From NCBI RefSeq assembly GCF_022344005.1, contig NZ_CP092192.1, forward strand, positions 1-64,000: 64,000 nt of DNA, in the 5' to 3' direction. A model generated the notes under the pieces. The model searched no databases, was not told where the DNA came from, and saw nothing but the letters and a program-made list of their open reading frames with translations. Within the stretch, counting starts at the first letter, position 1. The number at the start of each line of letters is the position of its first letter. Position numbers and translations under genes: made by a program. Positions 36,844-45,602 of this stretch are shown here, piece by piece. This stretch comes from Deinococcus sp. KNUC1210 (GTDB lineage: Bacteria; Deinococcota; Deinococci; Deinococcales; Deinococcaceae).

Positions 36844-37907
36844 CTATTCCGCGCTCAGGACGTGAGCAGCCAGCGGCGAGAGGGTCACCTGGACGGGCGC
36901 TCCGACCGGAAAGGCGCTCGCCTCGTTGCCCTGGAGATCGGCCACCACGGTATTGGTGCCGACCATCAGGCTCAGACGGGTGATGGAGCCCAGGAAGCGC
37001 TTGTCGCTCACCCGCGCCGTCAGGTCGCCCGCACCGCTGCTGGCGCTCAGCTGGAGTTCCTCGGGCGCAGATACAGCCGCAGCCGCTGACCTTTTCGGAA
37101 AGCGCGGGCCGCTTCCACCGCGATGGGCGCACCCGTCCAGCCTGCCACTTCGATCAGGCCGCGTTCCTGATCCAGAACCGTCGCGTCCAGACGGTTGGCG
37201 GTGCCCACGAATTCAGCGACGAAGGGGGAGGCCGGACGGCGATAGATGTCTTCCGGGGTGCCGAGCTGGGCGATCTTGCCCTTCTCCATCACCACCACCC
37301 GGTCGGAAATCGCCAGCGCCTCTTCCTGATCGTGCGTCACAAACAGGGTCGTGGTGCCGGTTTCGCGCTGGACCCGGCGAATCTCGTCGCGCAGATTCAG
37401 CCGAACCTGAGCGTCCAGTGCACTCAGCGGCTCGTCGAGCAGCAACACCTGTGGCTCGATCGCCAATGCACGCGCCAGGGCCACCCGCTGCTGCTGCCCG
37501 CCCGACAGCTGATTGGGAAAACGCTGACGCATATCCGACAGGCCGATCAGCTCGAACAGGGTCTTCAGCCGTTTTTCGGTTTCGGCAGCGCTCACGCCGC
37601 GCACCTTCAGACCGAATTTCACATTGTCCTGAGCGGTCATGTTGGGAAAGAGGCTGTAGGCCTGAAAGACCATGCCCATCTGGCGCCGGGCAGCGGGCAG
37701 CGGCGTCAGGTCGTTGCCGCCCAGCAGCACCCGCCCGGTGGTGGGCACCGCAAACCCCGCCACGATCCGCAGCAGCGTGGTCTTGCCGCATCCCGACGGC
37801 CCCAGCAGCGTGACCAGTTCGCCCTTTTCCAGCGAAAGATTCAGCGGAGACAGAGCCGTGCTCGTGCCGTAGGTTTTGGAAATATTTTCAGCAGTCAGAT
37901 AACTCAT
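36844..37907 (-). CDS. Fe3+/AfuC-type ABC transporter ATPase, frameshifted near C-terminus
   Basis: The first frame (37907-37047, 286 residues) holds a complete nucleotide-binding domain: Walker A GPSGCGKTT, Q-loop FQAYSLFPNM, signature LSGGQQQR, Walker B VLLLDEP and the switch His in VTHDQ. It then ends abruptly in LRPRNSS. One missing base at about 37061-37066 would give LRPEELQLS and continue for ~67 residues (CGNR-like tail absent; TOBE domain with VSDKRFLGS and VVADLQGNEA) to the stop at 36844-36846. That makes 354 residues, the normal length. The ATPase powers the two permeases encoded upstream; its start overlaps the second permease by 4 bp. Loss of the TOBE domain would not remove ATPase motifs. 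Confidence 0.88.
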
Positions 37908-38683
37908 TTCGCTCCCCCGAGCTGAACCCTGCCACGCCCGACCCGTAGCATCACGAGCATGGCGACCCAGGTAATCGCCAGACTGATGAGCGACAGCGCG
38001 GCGGCAGGCGTGCCCTGTGTCTGTCCGATGTAATTGATGTAGACGGCGAAGGTATTGAACAGCAGCACGTTGGCGAGCGTAAATTCGCCCAGCACGATGG
38101 CGAGCGTGAGCAGTGACGCGCCCAGCACCGCGCTACGGATATTGGGCAGGATCACGCGCCACAGCAGCGTGCCCCAGCCCGCGCCCAGGCTCTGTGCCGC
38201 CTCAGACAGCGTTTGCAGGTCGAGCGCCCGCAGCCCGGTATCGAGCGTGCGGTACGTATACGGCAGGCTGAGGACCACGTAGCCTGCCACCAGAAACTGC
38301 GGCGTGCCGACAAACCATTCCGGCCCTTTGTACAGGGTCGTCAGGCCACCGACCAGCACGATGGGCGGCACCACAAACGACAGCACCGACAGTTGCCCCA
38401 GCAGATTCCGCAGCCCCGGCACCCGCAGATTGACCCAGAAGGCCGCCGGAATCACAAGCGCGAAGCTGATGATGATGGTTTCGACGGCCAGTCCGAACGA
38501 CAGCCGGAAGGTTTCGTGGAACTTGGGGTCCTGCAAAATCTGAGCATAGGCCGAGAGATCGTATTTCGAGCCGCCCGCCCACAGGCTGTAAATCGCCATT
38601 CCCAGCAGGGGAACCAGAAAATACAGCGCCATGATGCCGATCCAGAGGCTGCGCCCGGTCTGGGCCACGAGATTCTGTCTCAC
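37904..38683 (-). CDS. ABC transporter permease, second subunit
   Basis: About 259 residues from GTG 38683, with GGGGAG 5 nt upstream. Six membrane helices; the EAA coupling loop reads LSEAAQSLGAGWGTLLWRVI. It belongs to the BPD_transp_1 permeases used by iron, polyamine and phosphonate importers. It is the partner of the upstream permease and overlaps the ATPase gene by 4 bp. Confidence 0.9.
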   Translation of the reverse strand: MRQNLVAQTGRSLWIGIMALYFLVPLLGMAIYSLWAGGSKYDLSAYAQILQDPKFHETFRLSFGLAVETIIISFALVIPAAFWVNLRVPGLRNLLGQLSVLSFVVPPIVLVGGLTTLYKGPEWFVGTPQFLVAGYVVLSLPYTYRTLDTGLRALDLQTLSEAAQSLGAGWGTLLWRVILPNIRSAVLGASLLTLAIVLGEFTLANVLLFNTFAVYINYIGQTQGTPAAALSLISLAITWVAMLVMLRVGRGRVQLGGAK

Positions 38684-38717
38684 GTCCGCTCCCCTCTTTC
38701 TGCTGCACTGTTCATGT

Positions 38718-39722
38718 TCATTTCCGCCACTTCGATCCGGCCCGCTCCAGCGCGGCATAGATCGCCATCGTCACGGCCATCACTGCGATGACCAGCAGCG
38801 CCAGCGCCTGCCCCAGATGCGGGTCCGAGATCACGTTGCCCGACAGCACCGCGCCGATCTGGAGCGGCAGCAGCGCCAGATTGCCGGAGGTCAGGGCGTA
38901 GGCGGTGGCGTAGGCCGAAAACGCATTGCCGAATAGCAGCACCGCGCTTGCCAGCAGCGAGGGAGCCAGAATCGGCAGGCCGACGTGTCGCCAGAACTGC
39001 CCCGCCGTCGCACCCAGATTCTCGGCGGCCTCGCGCCATTCGCGCCGCAGCCCTTCCAGCGCAGGCGCAATCAGAATGACCATCAGCGGAATCTGAAAGT
39101 ACAGGTACACCACCAGCAACCCGCTGAAATTGAACAGGCTGAAGCCCGACCTGTTCAGATCGAGTCCGATGACCGCCAGGAGCCGGGTCACGATGCCCGT
39201 GGTGCCCAGCGTCGCCACGAAGGCCAGCGCCAGCGGCACGCCCGCGAAGTTGGCGGCCACACCGCTGAAGGCCACCAGCGGCGCACGCAGCCACGCCGGG
39301 CCGCTCTCACCCAGCACCGCGTAGGCCAGCAGGCCGCCGAACACCGTGCCCAGCAGGGCCGACGCGCCACTCAGAAAGACACTGTTCTTCAGACCCGTCA
39401 CATACTGAGGCTGCGCCAGATCGCGGATATGTTGCAGCGTCCAGCCGCCCGCCGCGCCGTCTACTCCGTCAAAGCGGAACGCCCCCACCAGCACCGCGAA
39501 GGCCGGAACGATCAGAAAGGCCAGCATGACCACCAGCAGCGGGCCGACGAACAGCAGCGTGCTGAGATGGCCGCGCCAGTCGGGGGCCGCTGCACGGGGC
39601 CGGGGCACGGCGCTCAGGGTTTCCACGGTGCTGACGACAGCGGTGGCGGCAGGTTGAGCACTCAGGGCCGCATCGAGGTCGGAAGCGGGCGGTTCAGGGC
39701 GTGCATCTGCGGAACGCTCCAC
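38718..39722 (-). CDS. ABC transporter permease, first subunit
   Basis: About 334 residues. GTG 39722 is chosen for the AAGGAG 6 nt upstream; the frame continues upstream without a credible start. The N-terminus is unusually long (about 55 residues rich in Ala, Pro and Thr) before the first membrane helix (LLFVGPLLVVMLAFLIVPAF). The EAA loop reads WREAAENLGATAGQFWRHVG. It forms the membrane channel together with the next gene. Confidence 0.9.
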   Translation of the reverse strand: MERSADARPEPPASDLDAALSAQPAATAVVSTVETLSAVPRPRAAAPDWRGHLSTLLFVGPLLVVMLAFLIVPAFAVLVGAFRFDGVDGAAGGWTLQHIRDLAQPQYVTGLKNSVFLSGASALLGTVFGGLLAYAVLGESGPAWLRAPLVAFSGVAANFAGVPLALAFVATLGTTGIVTRLLAVIGLDLNRSGFSLFNFSGLLVVYLYFQIPLMVILIAPALEGLRREWREAAENLGATAGQFWRHVGLPILAPSLLASAVLLFGNAFSAYATAYALTSGNLALLPLQIGAVLSGNVISDPHLGQALALLVIAVMAVTMAIYAALERAGSKWRK

Positions 39723-39860
39723 GTTGACTCCTTGGGGGTGAGGGGTGAGCACAGCGAGAGTGGGCTTATATCGCGGCTGGGAAGCGTGCTCAGGAGTGCA
39801 GAACTGCCTTCCGTTCCCTGGTCCCAACCGCTCATACCCTGCCGCTCACTCCTACTTAAA

Positions 39861-39892
39861 CTCCCCGCCCGCCACAATCGGCAGGCGGGGAG
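39861..39892 (-). terminator. Hairpin between binding protein and permease genes
   Basis: CTCCCCGCC at 39861-39869 and GGCGGGGAG at 39884-39892 form a stem of about 13 bp with one mismatch. It lies 22 bp past the binding-protein stop, so it probably lowers permease expression relative to the binding protein. Confidence 0.65.
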
Positions 39893-39914
39893 GAAACGAA
39901 AATGCCTGAGAGGC

Positions 39915-41006
39915 TTACTGTCCGACTTTGGCGGCCCAGTTCGCGGCCAGCACGGCTTTTGCTTTGTTGATCTGATCGGGTGTGGCGAACTTGACGTTCT
40001 TGTAGACCGCCGCGTCGGGCAGAGCGGCCAGCATCTCTTTGGGCACCACGCCGCGCTTCACCATGTCGTTGAAGCGGATCGGATGTGCACCGCCCTTCAG
40101 GAACAGCAGCTGTCCGGCATCGGAGGTGATGAACTCTTCCCACAGCCGCGCCGCGTTCTGGTTGGGGCCGGTGGCATTGATCGCAACCGCGTAGTGACCG
40201 CCATACACGCCGTCGCTGGGCACCGTGACAGTCCAGTCCACCTTGCCCGCGAACTGCTTGCTGTAGCCCAGATTCAGGTAGTCCCAGTCGGCGACGATGG
40301 GCGTCTGTCCGGTCTGCACGGTGGCAGGCGTCGCATCGACGGGAATGTAATTGCCCATGGCCTTGAGCTTGGCGAAGTACTCGATGCCGGGCATGATGTT
40401 GTCGAGCGAGCCGCCGTTGGCGAGAGCTGCCGACCACACCGCCGAGAACGCTGCCGACGCCGAGAGCGGATTGCCGTTCAGGGCGACCTGCCCCTTGTAT
40501 TCGGGCTTCAGCAGGTCGGCCCAGCTCTTGGGCACGTTCTTGACGATGTTCTTGTTGATTCCGAACGACACGACGCCGAAGTAGTTGCCGACCCAGTAGC
40601 CGTCCTTGTCTTTGGCGCTCGCCGGAATGCTGGCCCAGGTCGAGGGCTTGTAGGGCGTGAACAGCTTCTCGGTCTTGCCCTGAATGGCAAAGGCCGGGCC
40701 GACGTCGACCACGTCGGGCGAGCGGCGCTGACCCTTCAGCGAGCGGATCGCCTGCAGCTCTTCGGCGCTGGAGATGTCGGGCGAGGCGTTGGTGAGCTTC
40801 AGCCCGTACATCTTCTGGAAGGTGTCCATGATCTCGCCGTAGTTGGCCCAGTCTGGCGGCAGCGCGATGGTGTTGAGGTTGCCGTCCTTCTTGCCCGCCG
40901 TCACGATGACGCCCGGAATGTTGGGCATCACCATGGTCTGCGCCGCGACCATCACGGACGTACCCGCGACCAGCAAAGCGCTCAGTTGAATCGTCTTCTT
41001 CTTCAT
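39915..41006 (-). CDS. ABC transporter substrate-binding protein (Fe3+/AfuA type)
   Basis: A 363-residue exported protein, first gene of the importer operon; GAGGTGAG precedes ATG 41006. A signal peptide ends near VMVAAQ. The type 2 periplasmic-binding family 1 pattern is clear: ALPPDWANYGEIMDTFQKMY, VVDVGPAFAIQGKT, SFGINKNIVKNVPKSWADLL, VADWDYLNLGYSKQF. Relatives bind ferric ion, hexose phosphates, polyamines or aminoethylphosphonate; I cannot choose from sequence. A hairpin follows the gene. Confidence 0.88.
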   Translation of the reverse strand: MKKKTIQLSALLVAGTSVMVAAQTMVMPNIPGVIVTAGKKDGNLNTIALPPDWANYGEIMDTFQKMYGLKLTNASPDISSAEELQAIRSLKGQRRSPDVVDVGPAFAIQGKTEKLFTPYKPSTWASIPASAKDKDGYWVGNYFGVVSFGINKNIVKNVPKSWADLLKPEYKGQVALNGNPLSASAAFSAVWSAALANGGSLDNIMPGIEYFAKLKAMGNYIPVDATPATVQTGQTPIVADWDYLNLGYSKQFAGKVDWTVTVPSDGVYGGHYAVAINATGPNQNAARLWEEFITSDAGQLLFLKGGAHPIRFNDMVKRGVVPKEMLAALPDAAVYKNVKFATPDQINKAKAVLAANWAAKVGQ

Positions 41007-41160
41007 GGCTCACCTCAGGGAGTGGATTTCTGTACTTCAGGAGTCTGTACGCTGATTGTAAGCGCTATGTCAAGAAAATGTGAAACATCCCACGCCGACT
41101 CTGGCCCAGATTCATCCAGTTAGTGATAGGAGGCTGACTGTGCGCGTTTAAGCTGCTGGC

Positions 41161-42003
41161 ATGACACTCCCGAATCGCCGCGATCCACTGAGCCGTCTGG
41201 GCCTGGCAGTCACGCTGCCAGAGCTGGAAGTGTGCGCCGACTGGCTGAAAGCCGGGGCCAGAGACGTGGAGTTGCAGGACATCTGCGAACTCCCGGAACT
41301 GCTGGACGGTGACTGGCGCACACAGGCCCGGACTTCGCTGCGCCTGCTGGAAGGCCATACCGGGCGCGTCGGTGTGCACGCTCCGTTCTGGAATCTGTCG
41401 CCCGTGGCGATTGACCCGGCCATTCGCCGGGTGGTGCAGAGCCGCTATCTGCTGGGCCTGGACTACGCGGAGGAGGTCGGCGGCACACATCTGGTCATCC
41501 ACAGCCCCTTCTTCTTCTTCGGGCACAGCATGGTGGTGCACCAGGACACCCTTCCACGAGAACTCTCCATCGCCCACGACACGCTCGCCCCGGTGCTGGA
41601 ACGCGCCACACGCCTGAACTGCACGGTGGTGATCGAGAACATTCTGGACGTGAATCCGGTGCCGCTCAAAACACTGGTGGCATCGTTCGGCAGCCCGTAC
41701 ATCCGCATGAGCATCGACGTGGGACACGCGCATATTCAGGTCGGGCGCGGCGCTCCCCCGGCGGCCCAGTGGCTCCACGCGGCGGGCGAGTTGCTGGGCC
41801 ACGTCCACCTTCAGGACAACGACGGCGCGTCGGATGCGCACCTCGCACCCGGCGGCGGAACGGTTCACTGGGAAAGCGTGCTGCGCGAACTGCGGACTTC
41901 CTCCACCGACCCGCGCCTGATCGTGGAAGTGGTGCCGGGCGAGGTGCGGCGGGCGATGGCGTGGGTGGACAGTCTGGAAGCGGCTAGCATGACGCATGAG
42001 TGA
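41161..42003 (+). CDS. Sugar phosphate isomerase/epimerase-like TIM-barrel protein
   Basis: A 280-residue protein: VELQDICELPELL, VGVHAPFWNLS, THLVIHSPFFFFGHS, NCTVVIENILDVNP, SIDVGHAHIQ and GHVHLQDNDGASDAH, with a spread of metal-type His, Glu and Asp residues as in the xylose isomerase-like group. TAAGCT lies 6 nt upstream of the ATG, so a leaderless transcript is likely, although a GGAGG occurs 28 nt before it. The 3' end overlaps the DUF1684 gene by 8 bp. Confidence 0.85.
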   Translation: MTLPNRRDPLSRLGLAVTLPELEVCADWLKAGARDVELQDICELPELLDGDWRTQARTSLRLLEGHTGRVGVHAPFWNLSPVAIDPAIRRVVQSRYLLGLDYAEEVGGTHLVIHSPFFFFGHSMVVHQDTLPRELSIAHDTLAPVLERATRLNCTVVIENILDVNPVPLKTLVASFGSPYIRMSIDVGHAHIQVGRGAPPAAQWLHAAGELLGHVHLQDNDGASDAHLAPGGGTVHWESVLRELRTSSTDPRLIVEVVPGEVRRAMAWVDSLEAASMTHE

Positions 42004-42631
42004 ATCTCTGCTGACTCTGCTCGACTGGCGCAGACGCCTGAACGACCTGTACGCCGAGGTGCGCCGCCTGAGACGGGGCGACCCACAGGCCGCGCATGCC
42101 CACTGGCAGGAGGTTCGCAACGAGCTGTTTGCCCGGCATCCACAGACGCCGCTGACCCCCGAAGCCCGCGCCGCTTTCACTGCGCTGCCCGTGTGGCCCT
42201 ACGACCCGGCCTATGCCTTCTGTGCCCGTGTGCAGACCGACCTGCCCACCGAGCAGTTCGTGGTGCAGACCTCGGCAGGCCATGACATGCCACTGACACG
42301 GGTCGGACGAGTGGCCCTCCGCAACGAGCACCACGACCTCGGCACGCTCGACGCGTACTGGATCGCCGTGTACGGCGGCGGCCTCTTCGTGCCGTTCAGA
42401 GACGGCGGCAGCGGGCGCAGCAGCTACGGCGGCGGGCGGTATCTGCTCGACACCGTGAAGAGTGCCGACCTGGGAAATTCACCCGGTGGCGAGCTGCTGC
42501 TGGATTTCAATTTCGCGTACCATCCGTCGTGCTACTACGATCCGCAGTGGAGTTGCCCGCTGGCCCCGCCGCAGAACCACCTGAACGCCGAGGTGCGGGC
42601 CGGAGAACGATCAGCCGAGCAGCACGCGTAA
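41996..42631 (+). CDS. DUF1684 family protein
   Basis: A 211-residue protein. The family signature is clear: DAYWIAVYGGGLFVPFRDG, SSYGGGRYLLDTVKSADLG, then LDFNFAYHPSCYYDPQWSC and PLAPPQNHLNAEV. The N-terminus is a helical, charged stretch (DWRRRLNDLYAEVRRLRRGD). No reaction is known for the family. It is co-transcribed with the TIM-barrel gene and converges on the HAD gene, overlapping its end by 21 bp. Confidence 0.85.
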   Translation: MSESLLTLLDWRRRLNDLYAEVRRLRRGDPQAAHAHWQEVRNELFARHPQTPLTPEARAAFTALPVWPYDPAYAFCARVQTDLPTEQFVVQTSAGHDMPLTRVGRVALRNEHHDLGTLDAYWIAVYGGGLFVPFRDGGSGRSSYGGGRYLLDTVKSADLGNSPGGELLLDFNFAYHPSCYYDPQWSCPLAPPQNHLNAEVRAGERSAEQHA

Positions 42632-43312
42632 CGCTCCTTCCAGCGGAAGGAAACTGGAGAGCGAGGCATGCGGCACTACCTCCGGGGCGGGAAGCTGACG
42701 CGGGTTGTACCACACGGCCCTGAGTCCGGCGGCAACCGCGCCCGACACGTCGTTGAGCCAGTGGTCGCCCACCATCACGGCCTCTGCCGGGGCCACATTC
42801 AGCGCGGCGCAGGCGGCCCGGTAGCTGCGCGGGTCTGGCTTGGGCGGCGTCTCGTCGTAGGTGATCAGCGCGTCTACCAGCGGCGTCAGGCCGACGCGGC
42901 TCAGCTTTTCCTGCTGCACCTCGCGGGCGTAGTTGGTCAGTACCGCCAGCTTCAAGCCGCGTTCCCGGATCGCCTGCACGAGTTCCAGCACGCCGCCGTT
43001 CAGCGAATAGGCTGCCCGGTACGCCTCGCGGTAATGCTGGGCGGCGGTTTCGCCACTGATCTCCGAGATGCCCAGGTCGGCCAGCAGGTACTCGAAGCGC
43101 TGAATCCGCGCCTGCTGCGGGGTCAGCGTTCCGGCGTAGACCTGCGCTTCACGGGCGGCGATGGCGGCGGCGTGGCGGCTCAGCAGGTCTTCCGGGTGCA
43201 GCGCCGCGAAACCGGGGTGCAGCCGTCCCAGGCCCGCCAGTCCGGCGCGGGTGCTGCCCAGGTTGTCGAAGAGCGTGTCGTCGAGATCGAAGATGATGGC
43301 GGCTGGTGTCAT
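42611..43312 (-). CDS. HAD-superfamily hydrolase
   Basis: A 233-residue phosphatase-like protein: motif I IIFDLDDTLFD with nucleophile Asp, motif II LAVLTNYAR, motif III Lys in PPKPDPRSY, and motif IV VMVGDHWLNDV. A helical cap sits between I and II. It probably removes phosphate from a small molecule. A TAGCGT box lies 6 nt before ATG 43312, so it is probably leaderless. Its 3' end overlaps the convergent DUF1684 gene. Confidence 0.9.
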   Translation of the reverse strand: MTPAAIIFDLDDTLFDNLGSTRAGLAGLGRLHPGFAALHPEDLLSRHAAAIAAREAQVYAGTLTPQQARIQRFEYLLADLGISEISGETAAQHYREAYRAAYSLNGGVLELVQAIRERGLKLAVLTNYAREVQQEKLSRVGLTPLVDALITYDETPPKPDPRSYRAACAALNVAPAEAVMVGDHWLNDVSGAVAAGLRAVWYNPRQLPAPEVVPHASLSSFLPLEGALRVLLG

Positions 43313-43691
43313 ATCGGTACGCTAGCGCAGGAGTGCACAAAATCCGCGCCTGTCAGAGTTCCTATGAATGCCGTATCTGGCGTCCTGATCTGAAGGGCCA
43401 ATGCCACACCACAACATGAACACGACCCGCCACATCCAGACGATTCAGGGCCGCCCTTGCCTACTGGCGGTCAGTCTAGATCTGGACGGAAGCCGTTCTC
43501 TTCAGGCGTGTCGAGCATCACCTGAAGTGCGGTGCGTCTGTTTCCGTCGCTGAACCCGTGATCGTGAGCGAGCGTATAGCCGGTGGCCGCGAGCTTGAAA
43601 CAGAAGGTCGGAGGGGCGTCATCGTTCCGACAGAAGCAACCAGCTTGCGATCACGCCGACATGGGCTCCCCCTGGACGCCCGTCACACAGC
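43313..43691. other. Gap with a toxin-gene remnant
   Basis: This 379-bp gap contains the HAD promoter at its left end and a Doc-like remnant on the minus strand (43471-43640, listed separately). Nothing else is recognisable. Confidence 0.5.
43471..43640 (-). pseudogene. Remnant of a Doc (death-on-curing) Fic-fold toxin
   Basis: Reading from about 43640 down to the stop at 43471-43473, the frame encodes AATGYTLAHDHGFSDGNRRT followed by ALQVMLDTPEENGFRPDLD. This matches the Doc/Fic active-site pattern His-x-Phe-x-Asp-Gly-Asn-(Lys/Arg)-Arg-Thr. An in-frame stop lies upstream, no start or N-terminal half is present, and the C-terminal helices are cut short, so it is a dead fragment. No Phd-type antitoxin frame was found beside it. 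Confidence 0.6.
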
Positions 43692-45278
43692 CTATTTTTT
43701 GCCTTCCAGCCGAATCAGATTGACGTTTTCCAGCACGCCCAGCGGCCCGGTGATCCAGTTTTTCACGTAGCTGCGGGCGGCAGACGGAGCCACGCCATGC
43801 ACGATGGGAAGACGGACGTTGGCAGCGTAGGTGAGCGCGTGCAGTTGCGAATAGATCGCTGCTTTGGCCGCCTGTGTGGTGGCGGCGCGGCCCTTCACCA
43901 GCAGATTCTGGATTTCGGCGGGGTTGTAGCCGGTATCGTCGCTGCCACCGTTGCCGTAGAACGCCGAGTAGAAGTTGTCGGGGTCGCCGTAATCGCCGCT
44001 CCAGCCGTACAGAAACATGTCGAACCCGGGGGCCTTGTTGCGGTCTGCGAGATAGACCGCCCAGTCTTCCGTCTTCAGATTGACCTTGATGCCGATGGCG
44101 CTCAGGTCGGCGGCGATGCCTTCCGCGACCGGCTTGGGCGTCGGGAAGTAACTGCGCGAGATCGGCGGATACCACAGATCGAGGCTCAGGCCGTTGGCGT
44201 AGCCTGCCTCCTGAAGCAGTTTGCGGGCCTGGGCCGGATTGTACGGGTAGTCGGCGGGCACGCTTCTGGAGTTGGCCCAGCCGAGCGCCTGGGGCAGCAG
44301 CGAGGCGTCGGAGTGGCCCAGATCGCCGTAAAACGCCGCCACCAGCGCCTTCTTGTTGACTGCCAGACTGATCGCCTGCCGCACCTTGGGGTTCGAAAGC
44401 GCCTTCTGACGGGTGTTCAGGTTCAACAGACCCACGTTGAAGGCGGGCGGCAGCACCAGCCGCAGCGCAGAATTGGCCTTGATGCTCTTGGCGTCGTCGG
44501 GGTTGAGGCTGCTGGTGAAGTCGATGGTTCCGGCCTTCAGCTCGTTCAGCCGGGCTGCCGGGTCTTTCAGAAACCGGACGACGAAGCTGCTCAGGGTGCT
44601 CTTCGTGCCCCAGTAGGAGGCATTTGGCTTCATGGTCACGCGGTCGCCGGTCTTCCAGTTCTGAAAGATAAATGGCCCGGTACCGACGGCGCTGCTCGCA
44701 GGCGTGCCGAATTTTGCCCCGGCCTTCCTGACGGCAGTCGGACTGGCGATGCCGAAATAGTCGGTGCCCAGCACGTCCGGAAAGGCGGTAAACCCTTTGT
44801 TCAGCGTAAATCTCACCGTCAGGGCGTCTACCTTGCTGACGCTCTTCAGGACGCTTCCGGCCTCGCCTTTGTACCCGCCCAGCAGATCGGCCCAGATTTC
44901 ATACGTCTTGCCCTGATCGCGGAACCCCGCCTCCGCCTTCTTGTCCCACCAGCGGTTCACGTTGAACACTACCGCGTCGGCATTGAAGGGCGTTCCGTCG
45001 TGGAATTTGACGCCGGGCCGCAGCTTGAATGTCCAGATCGTCGCTGCGCTGTTGGTTGTCCAGCTCAGGGCCAGCCCTGGCGTGGGCGTGCTGGTGCCGG
45101 GTTTGAAATTCACCAGTCGGTCGTAGATCTGGGTCTGCACCTGCAAACTCGGATTATCGGAAGCGTTGCCGGGATCGAGATTGACCGGCTCGCCAGGAGC
45201 GCCGTAGACCAGCGTTCCGGCAGCCGAGGCGACAGGCAGCAGAGTGAGGAGCGACAGGGAAAGCAGGCGCGTGAACAT
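43692..45278 (-). CDS. Peptide/dipeptide ABC substrate-binding protein (family 5)
   Basis: A 528-residue exported protein with a signal peptide ending at ASAA. Family 5 pattern: LVYGAPGEPVNLDPGNASDN, WTFKLRPGVKFHDGTPFNAD, VRQAISLAVNKKALV, and a C-terminal YGWSGDYGDPDNFY. It should capture peptides or nickel-type ligands. It is solitary: no DppBCDF genes adjoin. TACCAT lies 6 nt before ATG 45278, so a leaderless transcript is likely. No terminator is obvious after it. Confidence 0.92.
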   Translation of the reverse strand: MFTRLLSLSLLTLLPVASAAGTLVYGAPGEPVNLDPGNASDNPSLQVQTQIYDRLVNFKPGTSTPTPGLALSWTTNSAATIWTFKLRPGVKFHDGTPFNADAVVFNVNRWWDKKAEAGFRDQGKTYEIWADLLGGYKGEAGSVLKSVSKVDALTVRFTLNKGFTAFPDVLGTDYFGIASPTAVRKAGAKFGTPASSAVGTGPFIFQNWKTGDRVTMKPNASYWGTKSTLSSFVVRFLKDPAARLNELKAGTIDFTSSLNPDDAKSIKANSALRLVLPPAFNVGLLNLNTRQKALSNPKVRQAISLAVNKKALVAAFYGDLGHSDASLLPQALGWANSRSVPADYPYNPAQARKLLQEAGYANGLSLDLWYPPISRSYFPTPKPVAEGIAADLSAIGIKVNLKTEDWAVYLADRNKAPGFDMFLYGWSGDYGDPDNFYSAFYGNGGSDDTGYNPAEIQNLLVKGRAATTQAAKAAIYSQLHALTYAANVRLPIVHGVAPSAARSYVKNWITGPLGVLENVNLIRLEGKK

Positions 45279-45602
45279 GTGGGCATGGTAGGCCGGGAAT
45301 TCCGGTCGCCCGGTGAGCAGGAACGCCTTTCATCGGCGCGGCGCAGCGTGTATCGGCGGCCCTGCCGGGCGCTGCATTGGCCTGCCAGCGCAGGAATTTG
45401 GCGACAGTTTCGGTGAAGAAACGCTCCGTTCCGCACACCTGATCAAACATTAAGCCTTCTCTCAGGGCGGGTATGCTGACAGTGTTTTCAGCTCGCACGC
45501 TCGGCAGCCGACTTCTTCATCCTGCCTCTTCTGGTAAATGTTCGACTGCACCGACATGGAGCCAGCCTGTACCCAGCCCGATTCCTGCCCCGGAGGACAC
45601 AC
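45279..45602. other. Divergent promoter region of peptide-binding and GH38 genes
   Basis: About 320 bp. The left end holds the -10-like box of the peptide-binding gene; the right end holds the GGAGG of the GH38 gene. Between them I see a TATGCT box near 45473 but no clear -35. No gene supported. Confidence 0.4.

Noticed and set aside
43650..43691. Phd-type antitoxin beside the Doc fragment
   Set aside because: No frame with antitoxin-like features is present on either strand.
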